Positions 8,444 through 18,536 of a DNA stretch of 64,000 nucleotides are shown in pieces. Where the stretch lies: contig NZ_NJIX01000004.1 in the NCBI RefSeq assembly GCF_002209485.1, positions 434,001 to 498,000 of the forward strand, in the 5' to 3' direction. Each line of letters begins with the position of its first letter. Within the stretch, counting starts at the first letter, position 1. The notes under the pieces were generated by a model. It was not told where the DNA came from and ran no database searches. It worked only from the letters and a program-made list of their open reading frames with translations. Origin of the DNA: Achromobacter sp. HZ34. GTDB lineage: Bacteria; Pseudomonadota; Gammaproteobacteria; Burkholderiales; Burkholderiaceae_B. The position numbers and the translations under genes were made by a program.

Positions 8444-9157
8444 ATGCGGTTCATGAACACGACATCGACGTCGCAGAACGCGGCAACCGACGCATCCGCC
8501 GTGGTGGGCGATACGCGCCCGCGTCCGCGTGCCGGCCGTCCGCCTTCGATGCCCGCGCCACGGGCCAGCATCCTGGCCGAGGCGGCGCGCCTGTTCGCGG
8601 ACAGTGGCTATGAGAACAGCGCCATGGCCGATGTGGCGGCGCGCCTGGGACTGTCCAAGGCGGCCATCTACCACTACTTCCGCACCAAGCAGGACATCTA
8701 CGACGCCATCATCATCGAGACCCTGACCGCCTTGGGGCAGGCCGTGGCCGAAGCCGTGGCGAGCGCCGACGGTCCGGCCGAACGCCTGCGGGCGTTCATG
8801 CTGGCGCACGCTCGCTACCTGGAAGCGCATCACGCCGAATTCGTCGCCATGCTGATCGGCTACTCGGGCATGAGCCCCGTATTTCGTGACGACGCAGCCC
8901 GCCTGCGCGACGGCTATGAGCACCTGTTGCGGCGCCTGATCGCCGAGGGCGTCGCCCAGGGCGTTTTCCGCGACCTCGACCAGGCCGCCACCGGGCGCGC
9001 CATCCTGTCCATGCTCAATTGGATGGCGCGCTGGTACAAGCCGGGTCAGGGCCAAAGCGCCGAATCGGTGGCGGCGGGCTACTACGATCTGCTGCTGGGC
9101 GGCCTGCGCCAACCCCTGGCGGCCGCCGGCAATGCGTCGCCGCTCACGCAGCCTTGA
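8444..9157 (+). CDS. TetR/AcrR family transcriptional regulator
   Basis: Probable one-component repressor of the acyl-CoA operon that follows. Of 237 aa, residues about 40-90 form the TetR DNA-binding domain (ILAEAARLFADSGYENSAM then VAARLGLSKAAIYHYFRTKQ). The rest is a ligand-binding domain resembling the TetR_C regulators of fatty acid catabolism. A Pro/Ser-rich, probably disordered, leader of about 38 residues precedes it. The start may be 8444 or the ATG at 8453; neither has a strong ribosome binding site. It lies 75 bp before the acyl-CoA dehydrogenase gene, and a palindrome abuts its start, suggesting control of itself and the operon by an acyl-CoA ligand. Confidence 0.9.
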   Translation: MRFMNTTSTSQNAATDASAVVGDTRPRPRAGRPPSMPAPRASILAEAARLFADSGYENSAMADVAARLGLSKAAIYHYFRTKQDIYDAIIIETLTALGQAVAEAVASADGPAERLRAFMLAHARYLEAHHAEFVAMLIGYSGMSPVFRDDAARLRDGYEHLLRRLIAEGVAQGVFRDLDQAATGRAILSMLNWMARWYKPGQGQSAESVAAGYYDLLLGGLRQPLAAAGNASPLTQP

Positions 9158-9232
9158 ATCGAACGTTCACGCGTCCCGCCCAAGACACGGCCCCAAACAT
9201 CTACACGCATCGAAAACCCCAGGAGACTCACG

Positions 9233-10384
9233 ATGGCACTCGACCACGAAACCCTGAACCTGCTGCTGGAGGCGGTGCGCCGCTTCGTCGACGAACGGCT
9301 GATCCCCGCGGAACATGAAGTGGCCGAGACGGGTGAGATCCCGCCCGCCATCGTCCAGGAAATGCGCGAACTGGGACTGTTCGGCCTGTCCATCGCGCCC
9401 GAATACGGCGGCCTGGGCCTGAACATGGAAGAAGAAGTGCTGGTCGCCATGGCGCTGGGCCACACTTCGCCCGCCTTCCGGTCCCTGGCCGGCACCAATA
9501 TCGGCATCGGCTCGCAATCCATCGTCATGGCCGGCAGTGACGAACAACGCAACCATTACCTGCCCAAGCTGGCCAGCGGCGAGATCATCGGCTCGTTTGC
9601 CCTGACCGAACCGGAGGCCGGCTCGGACGCCATGTCCCTGCGTACCAGCGCCAAAAAGGACGGCGACCACTACATCCTCAACGGCACCAAGCGTTTCATC
9701 ACCAACGCGCCTGTCGCCGGCCTGTTTTCCGTGATGGCGCGCACCAGCCCGGAACGCAAGTCCGACGCCATTTCCTGCTTCCTGGTGGAGGCCGGCACGC
9801 CCGGCCTGACGCTGGGCAAGCCCGACAAGAAAATGGGCCAGGCCGGCGCGCTCACCTGCGACGTCATCTTCGATAACTGCCGCGTGCCCGCCTCGGCGCT
9901 GCTGGGCGGCCAGGAAGGCACGGGATTCCGCACCGCCATGCGCGTGCTGGACAAAGGCCGTCTGCATATCTCGGCCCTCAGCGTGGGCACCGCGCAGCGG
10001 CTGATCGCCGACGCCGTGCGCTACGCCGCCGAGCGCAAGCAGTTCGGCAAGCCGATCGCCGAATTCCAGTTGATCCAGGCCATGATCGCGGACAGCCAGG
10101 CGGAAGCCTATGCGGCGCGCTGCATGGTCATGGATGCCGCGCGCAAGCGCGACCGCGGGGAAAACACCACGCTGGAGGCCTCCTGCTGCAAGCTGTACGC
10201 CACGGAAATGGTCGGCCGGGTGGCGGACCGCGCGGTGCAGATCCATGGCGGCGCGGGCTATGTCTCCGAATACGCCGTCGAGCGCTTCTACCGCGACGTG
10301 CGCCTGTTCCGCCTCTATGAAGGCACCACCCAGATCCAGCAGCTGGTGATCGCGCGCGAGACGATGAAGGCGCACGGCTATTGA
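9233..10384 (+). CDS. Acyl-CoA dehydrogenase
   Basis: FAD enzyme that oxidises an acyl-CoA to the trans-2-enoyl-CoA. The 383-aa protein shows the N-terminal helical, middle beta and C-terminal helical domains. Signature regions are FALTEPEAGSDAMSLRTSA and QIHGGAGYVSEYAVERFYRDVR; the catalytic base is Glu363 in YEGTTQIQ. The substrate cannot be fixed from sequence. Its neighbours (CoA-transferase, 3-hydroxyacyl-CoA dehydrogenase) suggest the operon activates an organic acid by CoA transfer and degrades it by beta-oxidation. A good AGGAG lies upstream. Confidence 0.93.
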   Translation: MALDHETLNLLLEAVRRFVDERLIPAEHEVAETGEIPPAIVQEMRELGLFGLSIAPEYGGLGLNMEEEVLVAMALGHTSPAFRSLAGTNIGIGSQSIVMAGSDEQRNHYLPKLASGEIIGSFALTEPEAGSDAMSLRTSAKKDGDHYILNGTKRFITNAPVAGLFSVMARTSPERKSDAISCFLVEAGTPGLTLGKPDKKMGQAGALTCDVIFDNCRVPASALLGGQEGTGFRTAMRVLDKGRLHISALSVGTAQRLIADAVRYAAERKQFGKPIAEFQLIQAMIADSQAEAYAARCMVMDAARKRDRGENTTLEASCCKLYATEMVGRVADRAVQIHGGAGYVSEYAVERFYRDVRLFRLYEGTTQIQQLVIARETMKAHGY

Positions 10385-10516
10385 CCACCGTTCGCCGACG
10401 ACCCGTTGCCGGACGCCATGATCGCGCATCCCCTCCTGGTCGATCGGCGGCGAACGCATCCTGCGCGTTTGTGGGGCAAAATGTGCCCACTCCCTTAACC
10501 GCTCACTCTCGGTTTT

Positions 10517-11743
10517 ATGTCCACACGTCCTGCTCCCCTGACCGGTATCCGCGTCCTCGACCTGACCCGCGTGCTCGCGGGCCCCTGGTGCACTCAAAAC
10601 CTGGCTGACCTCGGTGCGGAGGTCGTCAAGATCGAACGTCCCGGCGCGGGCGACGATACGCGTGCCTGGGGCCCTCCTTATCTGAAGGACCAGGACGGCA
10701 ACGACACGACCGAGGCGGCTTATTACCTTTCCGCGAACCGCAACAAGAAATCCGTTGCGCTGGATATCGCCACGCCGCGCGGTGCCGAACTCGTGCGCGA
10801 GCTGGCGCGCCAGAGCGACATCCTGGTGGAAAACTTCAAGGTGGGCGGATTGCGCAAGTACGGCCTCGATTATGAGAGCCTCAGCAAGGAAAACCCCGGT
10901 CTCATCTACTGCTCCATCACGGGCTTCGGCCAGACCGGGCCGTATGCCACGCGTCCCGGTTACGACTTCATGATCCAGGGCATGGGTGGCCTGATGAGCA
11001 TCACCGGTGAACGCGACGATGCCCCGGGTGGTGGTCCGCAGAAAGCGGGCGTGGCGGTAGCGGACCTGATGACCGGCATGTATTCGACGGTTGGCATCCT
11101 GGCGGCCTTGCACGAACGGGGCCGTAGCGGCCTGGGCCAGCATATCGACATGGCCTTGCTGGATTGCCAGGTGGCCATGATGGCCAACCAGAATCTCAAC
11201 TACATGACGTCCGGCAAGGCGCCGCGGCGCGCCGGCAACGCGCACCAGAACCTGGTGCCTTACCAGGTCTTCGCGGTCAGCGACGGCCACATGATCGTGG
11301 CGGTGGGCAACGACAGCCAGTTCCGCGCCTATTGCCGCGTCATCGGCATGCCCGAGCTGGCCGAGGATTTGCGCTTCAATACCAATCCCAAGCGTGTGCT
11401 GAATCGCGAGGAACTGGTGCCGCTGCTGGTCGAGCGCATGGCGCAAGGTGAACGCGACCACTGGCTGGCCGAGCTGGAGCGCGCGGGCGTGCCGGCCGGC
11501 CCCATCAATACCCTGGATCAGGTGTACGAGGACCCGCAGGTGGTGTTTCGCCAGATGAAGCGTGAGTTGCCGCATCCGGTGGCCGGCACGGTGCCCATGG
11601 CGGGCAGCCCGCTGCGCCTGTCGGGCAGCCCGGTCGAATATCGCCACGCGCCTCCCATGCTGGGCGAGCACACCGCGCAAGTACTGCGCGACCGCCTGGG
11701 CCTGTCCGACGCCGACATCGATGCGCTGGCCTCTGGTCATTGA
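10517..11743 (+). CDS. CaiB/BaiF family (family III) CoA-transferase
   Basis: Moves CoA from a donor acyl-CoA to a carboxylic acid. The 408-aa protein shows the family hallmarks: N-terminal GIRVLDLTRVLAGPWCTQNLADLGAEVVKIE, NRNKKSVALDI, the GFGQTGPYATRPGYDFMIQG segment, and the catalytic aspartate Asp183 in VADLMTGMYS. The C-terminal part contains AGVPAGPINTLDQVYEDPQV. It probably supplies the CoA thioester to the dehydrogenase gene upstream, but the acid is unknown. It starts 132 bp after that gene and may be co-transcribed with it. Confidence 0.93.
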   Translation: MSTRPAPLTGIRVLDLTRVLAGPWCTQNLADLGAEVVKIERPGAGDDTRAWGPPYLKDQDGNDTTEAAYYLSANRNKKSVALDIATPRGAELVRELARQSDILVENFKVGGLRKYGLDYESLSKENPGLIYCSITGFGQTGPYATRPGYDFMIQGMGGLMSITGERDDAPGGGPQKAGVAVADLMTGMYSTVGILAALHERGRSGLGQHIDMALLDCQVAMMANQNLNYMTSGKAPRRAGNAHQNLVPYQVFAVSDGHMIVAVGNDSQFRAYCRVIGMPELAEDLRFNTNPKRVLNREELVPLLVERMAQGERDHWLAELERAGVPAGPINTLDQVYEDPQVVFRQMKRELPHPVAGTVPMAGSPLRLSGSPVEYRHAPPMLGEHTAQVLRDRLGLSDADIDALASGH

Positions 11744-11911
11744 ACCGTCGCGGCGGCAACGCACAATCGAGCTCGATCGATCGTGCGTGCAACTGCCGCA
11801 GTGGCTAAGGGCCCAGGCAAAGGCCCCTTGGGGGCCTCTGCTCCCACCAATCAATGTCGGCGTTCAAGCGGGCGCCGATCCGGATTTCGTAGATAAGCAG
11901 GAGACAGGAAA

Positions 11912-13456
11912 ATGAAGCCGATCGAAACCGTGGGCATCGTGGGCGCTGGCGCGATGGGGCGTGGCATTGCGCAGATCGCCGCGCAGGCGGGCTTGCGTGT
12001 CAGGCTGTTCGATACCAGCGCCGACGCCGTGCAGGCGGCGCGAACCAGCCTGCAGCAGACCTGGGACAAGCTGGTGCAGAAGGGCAAGCTGGAGGCCGCC
12101 GCCGCCGAAGCCGCCCTGCAGCAGGTCCTGGCCTGCGCCGCGCTGGAAGACCTGGCGGATTGCCAACTGGTGGTCGAAGCCATTGTCGAACGCCTGGACG
12201 TCAAGCGCGAAGTCTTCGGCAAGCTGGAAGCGGTAGTGGCTGACGACTGCATCCTGGCGTCCAATACTTCGTCCCTGTCCATCACCGCGATCGCCGCGGG
12301 CTGCCGCCTGCCGGGCCGGGTGGCCGGCTTCCACTTCTTCAACCCCGTGCCCTTGATGAAGGTGGTCGAGGTCATCGACGGCCTGCGCGGCGAACCCGCG
12401 GCCGGCGACGCCTTGATGGCGCTGGCGCGCCGCATGGGCCATACGCCGGTGCGCGCGCGCGACATGCCGGGTTTCATCGTCAATCACGCCGGCCGTGGCC
12501 TGAACACCGAAGGCTTGCGCATCGCGCAGGAATCGGTGGCGGCCTTCGACCAGATCGACGCCATCATGCGCGAGCAGGCCGGTTTCCGCATGGGGCCGTT
12601 CGAACTGCTGGACCTGACCGCGCTCGATGTGTCGCATCCCGTGATGGAGTCCATCTACCGGCAGTTCTTCGATGAGGCGCGTTTCCGGCCCTCGCCCCTG
12701 ACCACCGTGCGCCTGGCCGGTGGCCTGATCGGCCGCAAGGCGGGCGAAGGTTTTTATCGCTATGTCGATGGCCAGAAGCAGGTGCCGGCGCAAACGCCCG
12801 CGCCGGCCTTGCCGGGCGCACTGAAAGTGTGGGTGAGCCATGTGCACCCGCAGGGGTATGGCTGCGCGCAGGATTTGCTGAAACAGTTGAAATCCGGCGC
12901 CTTGCAGTTGGGCATCGAACTGTCCACGGCCAGCGAAGCGCCCGACGATGCCTTGATCCTTGTCACGCCTTATGGCGAGGATGTTTCCACGGCGGTATAC
13001 ACGCAGGGGCTGGATCCGGCGCGGACGGTGGGGATCGATACGCTGCATGGCCTGAAGGCTGGCCAGCGCCGCACCTTGATGGTGTCGCCCGCGACCGAAC
13101 CGCGCTGGCGCGATGCGGCGCATGCGCTGTTCGCGGCCGACGGCGCGGCCGTCAGCGTGGTGCAGGATTCGCCGGGTTTCGTGGCGCAGCGCATCGTTGC
13201 CTGCATCGTCAACATCGCGGCGGATATCGCGCAGCAGCGCATTGCCACGCCGGAGGATATCGACCAGGCGGTGCGCCTGGGCCTCGGTTATCCCATGGGC
13301 CCGCTGGCGCTGGGCGATGCGTTGGGCGCGGCGCGCATCCTGGAGATCCTGCGCAATATGCAGCGCGTCACCGGCGACCCCCGCTATCGCCCAAGCCTGT
13401 GGCTGCAGCGGCGCGTGCAACTGGGAATGTCCTTGCAGGCGGACAGCCTGGCTTGA
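11912..13456 (+). CDS. 3-hydroxyacyl-CoA dehydrogenase (long, two C-terminal domains)
   Basis: NAD-dependent oxidation of 3-hydroxyacyl-CoA to 3-oxoacyl-CoA. The 514-aa protein has the Rossmann motif GAGAMGRGIA at 11-20, the catalytic region ASNTSSLSITAI and HFFNPVPLMKVVEVIDGL, a first 3HCDH_C domain (about 185-280), then a linker and a second 3HCDH_C-like domain (about 410-500, GFVAQRIVACIVNIAADIAQ and LGLGYPMGPLALGD). This two-domain form resembles the PaaH/PaaC-type enzymes of phenylacetate and related degradation. It follows the CoA-transferase by 168 bp and is probably the last gene of the operon. Confidence 0.92.
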   Translation: MKPIETVGIVGAGAMGRGIAQIAAQAGLRVRLFDTSADAVQAARTSLQQTWDKLVQKGKLEAAAAEAALQQVLACAALEDLADCQLVVEAIVERLDVKREVFGKLEAVVADDCILASNTSSLSITAIAAGCRLPGRVAGFHFFNPVPLMKVVEVIDGLRGEPAAGDALMALARRMGHTPVRARDMPGFIVNHAGRGLNTEGLRIAQESVAAFDQIDAIMREQAGFRMGPFELLDLTALDVSHPVMESIYRQFFDEARFRPSPLTTVRLAGGLIGRKAGEGFYRYVDGQKQVPAQTPAPALPGALKVWVSHVHPQGYGCAQDLLKQLKSGALQLGIELSTASEAPDDALILVTPYGEDVSTAVYTQGLDPARTVGIDTLHGLKAGQRRTLMVSPATEPRWRDAAHALFAADGAAVSVVQDSPGFVAQRIVACIVNIAADIAQQRIATPEDIDQAVRLGLGYPMGPLALGDALGAARILEILRNMQRVTGDPRYRPSLWLQRRVQLGMSLQADSLA

Positions 13457-13610
13457 TGTGCCGGGCGTCAGAGGAGGCGCGCCCTGCGTGGCGCCAGGCG
13501 GCGCTTTCCGCCAGGCGCGTAGTCATCGCGCCAAGCCGCGGCCAGCCAACAGGTAGCCCTTTGCCCTCATAGGATCCCGCAGCCGCGGGGGCGCTAGCCC
13601 AAGGAAGGGC

Positions 13611-13627
13611 GGTGGGGGGCCCCCACC
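13611..13627. terminator. GC-rich hairpin between two convergent genes
   Basis: GGTGGGGG/CCCCCACC forms an 8-bp stem with almost no loop, followed on the plus strand by ATTAAAAAAT, not by a T-run. It lies between the ends of the plus-strand hydroxyacyl-CoA dehydrogenase gene and the minus-strand proB. A terminator role is likely but not typical. Confidence 0.35.
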
Positions 13628-13685
13628 ATTAAAAAATATCTTTTGCCGGCGGCGAAAGCCTTATCGGGCCGACCTCTCGGCCGCC

Positions 13686-14834
13686 TCAAAGCACCACGAG
13701 ATTATCGCGGTGTACCAGTTCCGGATCGGTCATGCTGCCCAGGATGGCGGCGATCTGGGCGGAAGGCTGGCGCATGATGCGGCGCGCTTCGGCCGATGAA
13801 TAGTTGACCAGACCGCGCGCGCACTCGCGCCCGTCCTGGCCGATGCAGGCGATCACGTCGCCGCGCTCGAAATCGCCTTGCACCTCGACGACGCCGATCG
13901 GCAGCAGGCTCTTGCCTTCATTCATCAGCGCATGCACGGCGCCGTCATCCAGCACCACATGGCCGCGCAGGCGCAGATGGTCGGCCATCCATTGCTTGCG
14001 GGCCGACCACACCGGCAACACCGCGCGCAGTTCGCTGCCTATGCATTCGCCTTGCGACAGCCGCACCAGCACGTCGCGTTCGCGGCCCGAAGCGATGACC
14101 GTGTGCGCGCCGCTATGGGCCGCGCGCTTGGCGGCCAGGATCTTGGTCAGCATGCCGCCGGTACCGATGCCGCTGCCGGCGCCGCCGGCCATGGCTTCAA
14201 GTTCCGGATCCCCCGCCTGGGCATGCCCCACGAAACGTGCGTCGGGATTCTTGCGCGGATCGGATTCGTACAGGCCGCGCTGGTCCGTGAGAATGATCAG
14301 CGAATCGGCTTCGATGAGATTGGTGACCAGGGCGCCCAGCGTATCGTTGTCGCCAAAGCGGATCTCGTCCGTGACGACGGTGTCGTTTTCATTGACGATG
14401 GGCACCACGCCCAGCCGCAGCAGCGCGAACAGCGTGGAGCGGGCATTCAGATAACGGCGGCGGTCCGCCAGGTCTTCGTGCGTCAGCAGCACCTGCGCCG
14501 TGCGCAAGCCGTGCTCGGCGAACGCGGCTTCATAGGCTTGCGCCAGGCCCATCTGCCCGACGGCGGCGGCGGCCTGCAGTTCATGCATGACCGACGGCCG
14601 CTTGCGCCAGCCCAGCCGCGCCATGCCTTCGGCGATGGCGCCGCTGGACACCAGCACGATCTGCTTGCCCTGCTGGCGCAGCGAAGCGATCTGCGCGGCC
14701 CAGTGCGCGACGGCGGCACGATCCAGGCCGCGGCCTTCATTGGTGACGAGCGATGAGCCCACCTTGGCCACCAGCCGATTGGCGGCGGCGATGACGGAAA
14801 CGGAGTCTTGCACGGATTGAATGGCAGCGGTCAT
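13686..14834 (-). CDS. proB: Glutamate 5-kinase
   Basis: Phosphorylates L-glutamate in the first step of proline synthesis and is usually inhibited by proline. The 382-aa protein has an amino acid kinase domain (about 20-265: [65 protein letters not shown]) and a C-terminal PUA domain (about 285-375, [17 protein letters not shown]). The start used adds about 20 residues before the kinase core, so a downstream start is possible. The obg-proB order on one strand is common in betaproteobacteria. Confidence 0.96.
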   Translation of the reverse strand: MTAAIQSVQDSVSVIAAANRLVAKVGSSLVTNEGRGLDRAAVAHWAAQIASLRQQGKQIVLVSSGAIAEGMARLGWRKRPSVMHELQAAAAVGQMGLAQAYEAAFAEHGLRTAQVLLTHEDLADRRRYLNARSTLFALLRLGVVPIVNENDTVVTDEIRFGDNDTLGALVTNLIEADSLIILTDQRGLYESDPRKNPDARFVGHAQAGDPELEAMAGGAGSGIGTGGMLTKILAAKRAAHSGAHTVIASGRERDVLVRLSQGECIGSELRAVLPVWSARKQWMADHLRLRGHVVLDDGAVHALMNEGKSLLPIGVVEVQGDFERGDVIACIGQDGRECARGLVNYSSAEARRIMRQPSAQIAAILGSMTDPELVHRDNLVVL

Positions 14835-14988
14835 GGCGCGGGCCGGACGATGGCGGAAACAAAACCCGTTGGTGGCGGCGTGGCATCGGCGGCCTGGTTG
14901 TGGCGCTAGCCTATGCCTGGTCCTGCGCTGCCTGGCGGGCGAAAGCCTGGGGGCTGGCCCCAGGCACGGTGACGGACGGAATTATGGC

Positions 14989-16308
<1,320 letters not shown>

Positions 16309-16358
16309 TTACCGGCCCCCAGCCGTCAAGATCGTGCGGAAACCAGGTTCCGGACGAT

Positions 16359-16619
16359 TTACTCGGCAGCGACGATCGAAACCGTCGACTTGTTGCCGGC
16401 GCCCTTGACCGCGAACTTCACCTTGCCATCGATCAGCGCGTACAGCGTGTGATCCTTGCCCATGCCGACGTTGACGCCAGCGTGGACGCGGGTGCCGCGT
16501 TGACGCACGATGATCGAGCCTGCCGGGATCAGTTGACCGCCATAGGCCTTGACGCCCAGGCGCTTCGATTCTGAGTCACGACCGTTCCGCGTAGAGCCGC
16601 CGCCCTTTTTCTGTGCCAT
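16359..16619 (-). CDS. rpmA: 50S ribosomal protein L27
   Basis: Component of the 50S subunit whose N-terminus reaches the peptidyl transferase centre. The 86-aa sequence opens [20 protein letters not shown], without the cleaved N-terminal extension found in Firmicutes, and contains [29 protein letters not shown]-type core residues. It lies 43 bp after rplU and is co-transcribed with it. Confidence 0.98.
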   Translation of the reverse strand: MAQKKGGGSTRNGRDSESKRLGVKAYGGQLIPAGSIIVRQRGTRVHAGVNVGMGKDHTLYALIDGKVKFAVKGAGNKSTVSIVAAE

Positions 16620-16662
16620 TTTTTTAGCTCCTGCTAAATAAAAGGTTTACCGGATGCCTGCA

Positions 16663-16974
16663 TCAAGCCGTGACGGCTTCGATACGGATCTCGGTATAGT
16701 TTTGACGGTGGCCCTGATGCTTTTGGTAATGCTTACGACGACGCATCTTGAAGATCGTGACCTTGTCGTGCCGGCCATGCGCAAGAACGGTGGCCTTGAC
16801 CAGGGCGCCCGAAACGAGGGGCGTGCCAACTTTCAGTTGGTCGCCTTCGCCTACGGACAGCACTTGATCCAGGTTGATTTCTTGCCCAATGTCAGCAGGT
16901 ATCTGTTCTACCTTGAGTTTTTGGCCGACGGCAACACGATACTGCTTGCCACCGGTTTTTATGACCGCGTACAT
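16663..16974 (-). CDS. rplU: 50S ribosomal protein L21
   Basis: Component of the 50S subunit that binds 23S rRNA. The 103-aa protein starts [20 protein letters not shown] and ends with the conserved basic stretch [21 protein letters not shown]. It is the first gene of rplU-rpmA-(obg). A near-consensus sigma-70 promoter lies about 110-135 bp upstream. Confidence 0.98.
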   Translation of the reverse strand: MYAVIKTGGKQYRVAVGQKLKVEQIPADIGQEINLDQVLSVGEGDQLKVGTPLVSGALVKATVLAHGRHDKVTIFKMRRRKHYQKHQGHRQNYTEIRIEAVTA

Positions 16975-17081
16975 GGGTTAATTCCTTGGATGAGGTTCTG
17001 TAAAGAACGAGAAAAACTTTCGACTGAACATTCAGTACCGGCGGACGCAATGCGCCCTGCGTACGGACAGCCGAATCGAAG

Positions 17082-17110
17082 ATATTAGCCCGTCGGCTGG
17101 CCAAAGTCAA
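17082..17110 (-). promoter_or_regulatory. Sigma-70 promoter of rplU-rpmA
   Basis: On the minus strand TTGACT (17105-17110) and TAATAT (17082-17087) are spaced by exactly 17 bp, a strong housekeeping promoter as expected for ribosomal protein genes. A T-rich stretch (TTTTTT) precedes the -35. The leader to the rplU start is about 100 nt. Confidence 0.8.
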
Positions 17111-17257
17111 AAAAGCCGCGCTGGCTCAAAGAGTTACGTGTGTCCGAGAGGCAACGCTGGGGGCCTGGACCGGGGCGCCCGCCGGGCCTGGGCGCTGCTG
17201 CGACGGGCGCTGACGGCGCTGGTTCCGGGCGGATGGCGCGGTAAGGTCTACCTCCGC

Positions 17258-17285
17258 CTTCCGAGTCCGTCCAAGCCCGTATAAT
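17258..17285 (+). promoter_or_regulatory. Probable promoter of ispB
   Basis: A perfect TATAAT (17280-17285) lies 82 bp upstream of the ispB start. The best -35 candidate, CTTCCG at 17258-17263 with a 16-bp spacer, is weak, so the -35 assignment is uncertain. Confidence 0.5.
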
Positions 17286-17367
17286 CGCCGGATTCCCCGA
17301 GGCGGGTCAGCCCGCGCGGGGCACAAGTTACACGGGCCATCGGCTCGCCCAGACTGCCGGAAACGTC

Positions 17368-18333
17368 TTGAATCTCCCCGATCTTATCGCTCCCATCGCC
17401 GACGACATGAAGTCGGTTGATGCCGTCATCCGCGACCGCCTGGATTCCGAAGTCGTGCTGATACGCACGATAGGCGACTACATCATAGGTGCCGGCGGCA
17501 AGCGCATGCGGCCGGCCCTGCTGCTGATGATCGCCCGCGCCCTCGGTTACGAGGGGACGCATCATCACACCCTGGCCGCCGTGGTCGAGTTCATCCATAC
17601 CGCCACGCTGCTGCATGACGATGTGGTGGACGAGTCCGACATGCGCCGCGGCCGCCAGACCGCCAACGCGGCGTTCGGCAATGCCGCCAGCGTGCTGGTG
17701 GGCGACTACCTGTATTCCCGCGCCTTCGAAATGATGGTGGATGTCGACTCGATGCGTGTCATGGCCATCCTGTCGCAAGCCACTACCGTCATCGCCGAAG
17801 GCGAAGTGTTGCAACTGCTCAACGTGCATGACCCGGACGTCTCGCAGGAGCGTTATCTCCAGGTCGTGCGCTACAAGACCGCCAAGCTGTTCGAGGCCGC
17901 CGCCCAGGTCGGCGCGGTGCTGGCCGGCGCCACGCCGGAGCAGGAAGAAGCGGCCGCTGCCTATGGCCGCCACATCGGCACCGCTTTCCAGCTGGTGGAC
18001 GACGTGCTGGACTACAGTGGCGATGCGCAGGCCTTGGGCAAGAATGTCGGTGACGACCTGCGTGAAGGCAAGCCCACGCTGCCGCTGATCCGGGTGATGG
18101 AAGTGGGCACGCCGGAACAGCGCGAACTGATCCGCAAGGCCATCGAAACCGGCGACGCCGACTTCGCCGCCGTGGCTGCCGCCATCAACAGCACCGATGC
18201 GCTGGCGCATGCGCGGGATGCCGCGCGGGCCGAGGCGGACAAGGCGGGTAATGCCTTGGCCAACTATCCCGTTTCCACTTATCGCAAAAGTCTGTTAGAC
18301 TTCTGCGCTTTCGCGGTAAACAGAGATCGATAG
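17368..18333 (+). CDS. ispB: Octaprenyl diphosphate synthase (long-chain polyprenyl synthase)
   Basis: Elongates farnesyl diphosphate with isopentenyl diphosphate to the side chain of ubiquinone. The 321-aa trans-prenyltransferase has the first aspartate-rich motif DDVVD at 84-88 (LLHDDVVDESDMRRG), the second DDVLD at 211-215, and GGKRMRPAL at 43-51. The start is a TTG (MNLPDLIAPIADDM); no nearby ATG gives the conserved N-terminus. The chain length (octa- versus nonaprenyl) is inferred from family. It lies just upstream of tRNA-Pro and divergent from rplU. Confidence 0.94.
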   Translation: MNLPDLIAPIADDMKSVDAVIRDRLDSEVVLIRTIGDYIIGAGGKRMRPALLLMIARALGYEGTHHHTLAAVVEFIHTATLLHDDVVDESDMRRGRQTANAAFGNAASVLVGDYLYSRAFEMMVDVDSMRVMAILSQATTVIAEGEVLQLLNVHDPDVSQERYLQVVRYKTAKLFEAAAQVGAVLAGATPEQEEAAAAYGRHIGTAFQLVDDVLDYSGDAQALGKNVGDDLREGKPTLPLIRVMEVGTPEQRELIRKAIETGDADFAAVAAAINSTDALAHARDAARAEADKAGNALANYPVSTYRKSLLDFCAFAVNRDR

Positions 18334-18376
18334 CGATTTCGGTAAGCCAGTAGTAGCGAAAACAAAGTAGCAAGCA

Positions 18377-18453
<77 letters not shown>

Positions 18454-18490
18454 TTGATTTGGTCAAATTCCCTTGTACCGGCAAGGACTG

Positions 18491-18521
18491 AAACGCACAG
18501 CAAATAAATTGCTGTGCGTTT
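18491..18521 (+). terminator. Terminator of tRNA-Pro, also at the end of the Ig-repeat cluster
   Basis: A perfect 13-bp stem AAACGCACAGCAA / TTGCTGTGCGTTT with a 5-nt loop, followed by TTGTTT on the plus strand. It lies 37 bp after the tRNA and 15 bp beyond the stop of the minus-strand gene at 18537, so it may serve both transcripts. Confidence 0.85.
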
Positions 18522-18536
18522 TTGTTTGCGCGTCCC

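Noticed and set aside
9167-11854. 895-aa minus-strand open frame across the acyl-CoA dehydrogenase and CoA-transferase genes
   Set aside because: It is the antisense of two clearly identified plus-strand genes, rich in His, Gly, Ala and Arg with no recognisable domain. Such frames arise from third-position G+C bias.
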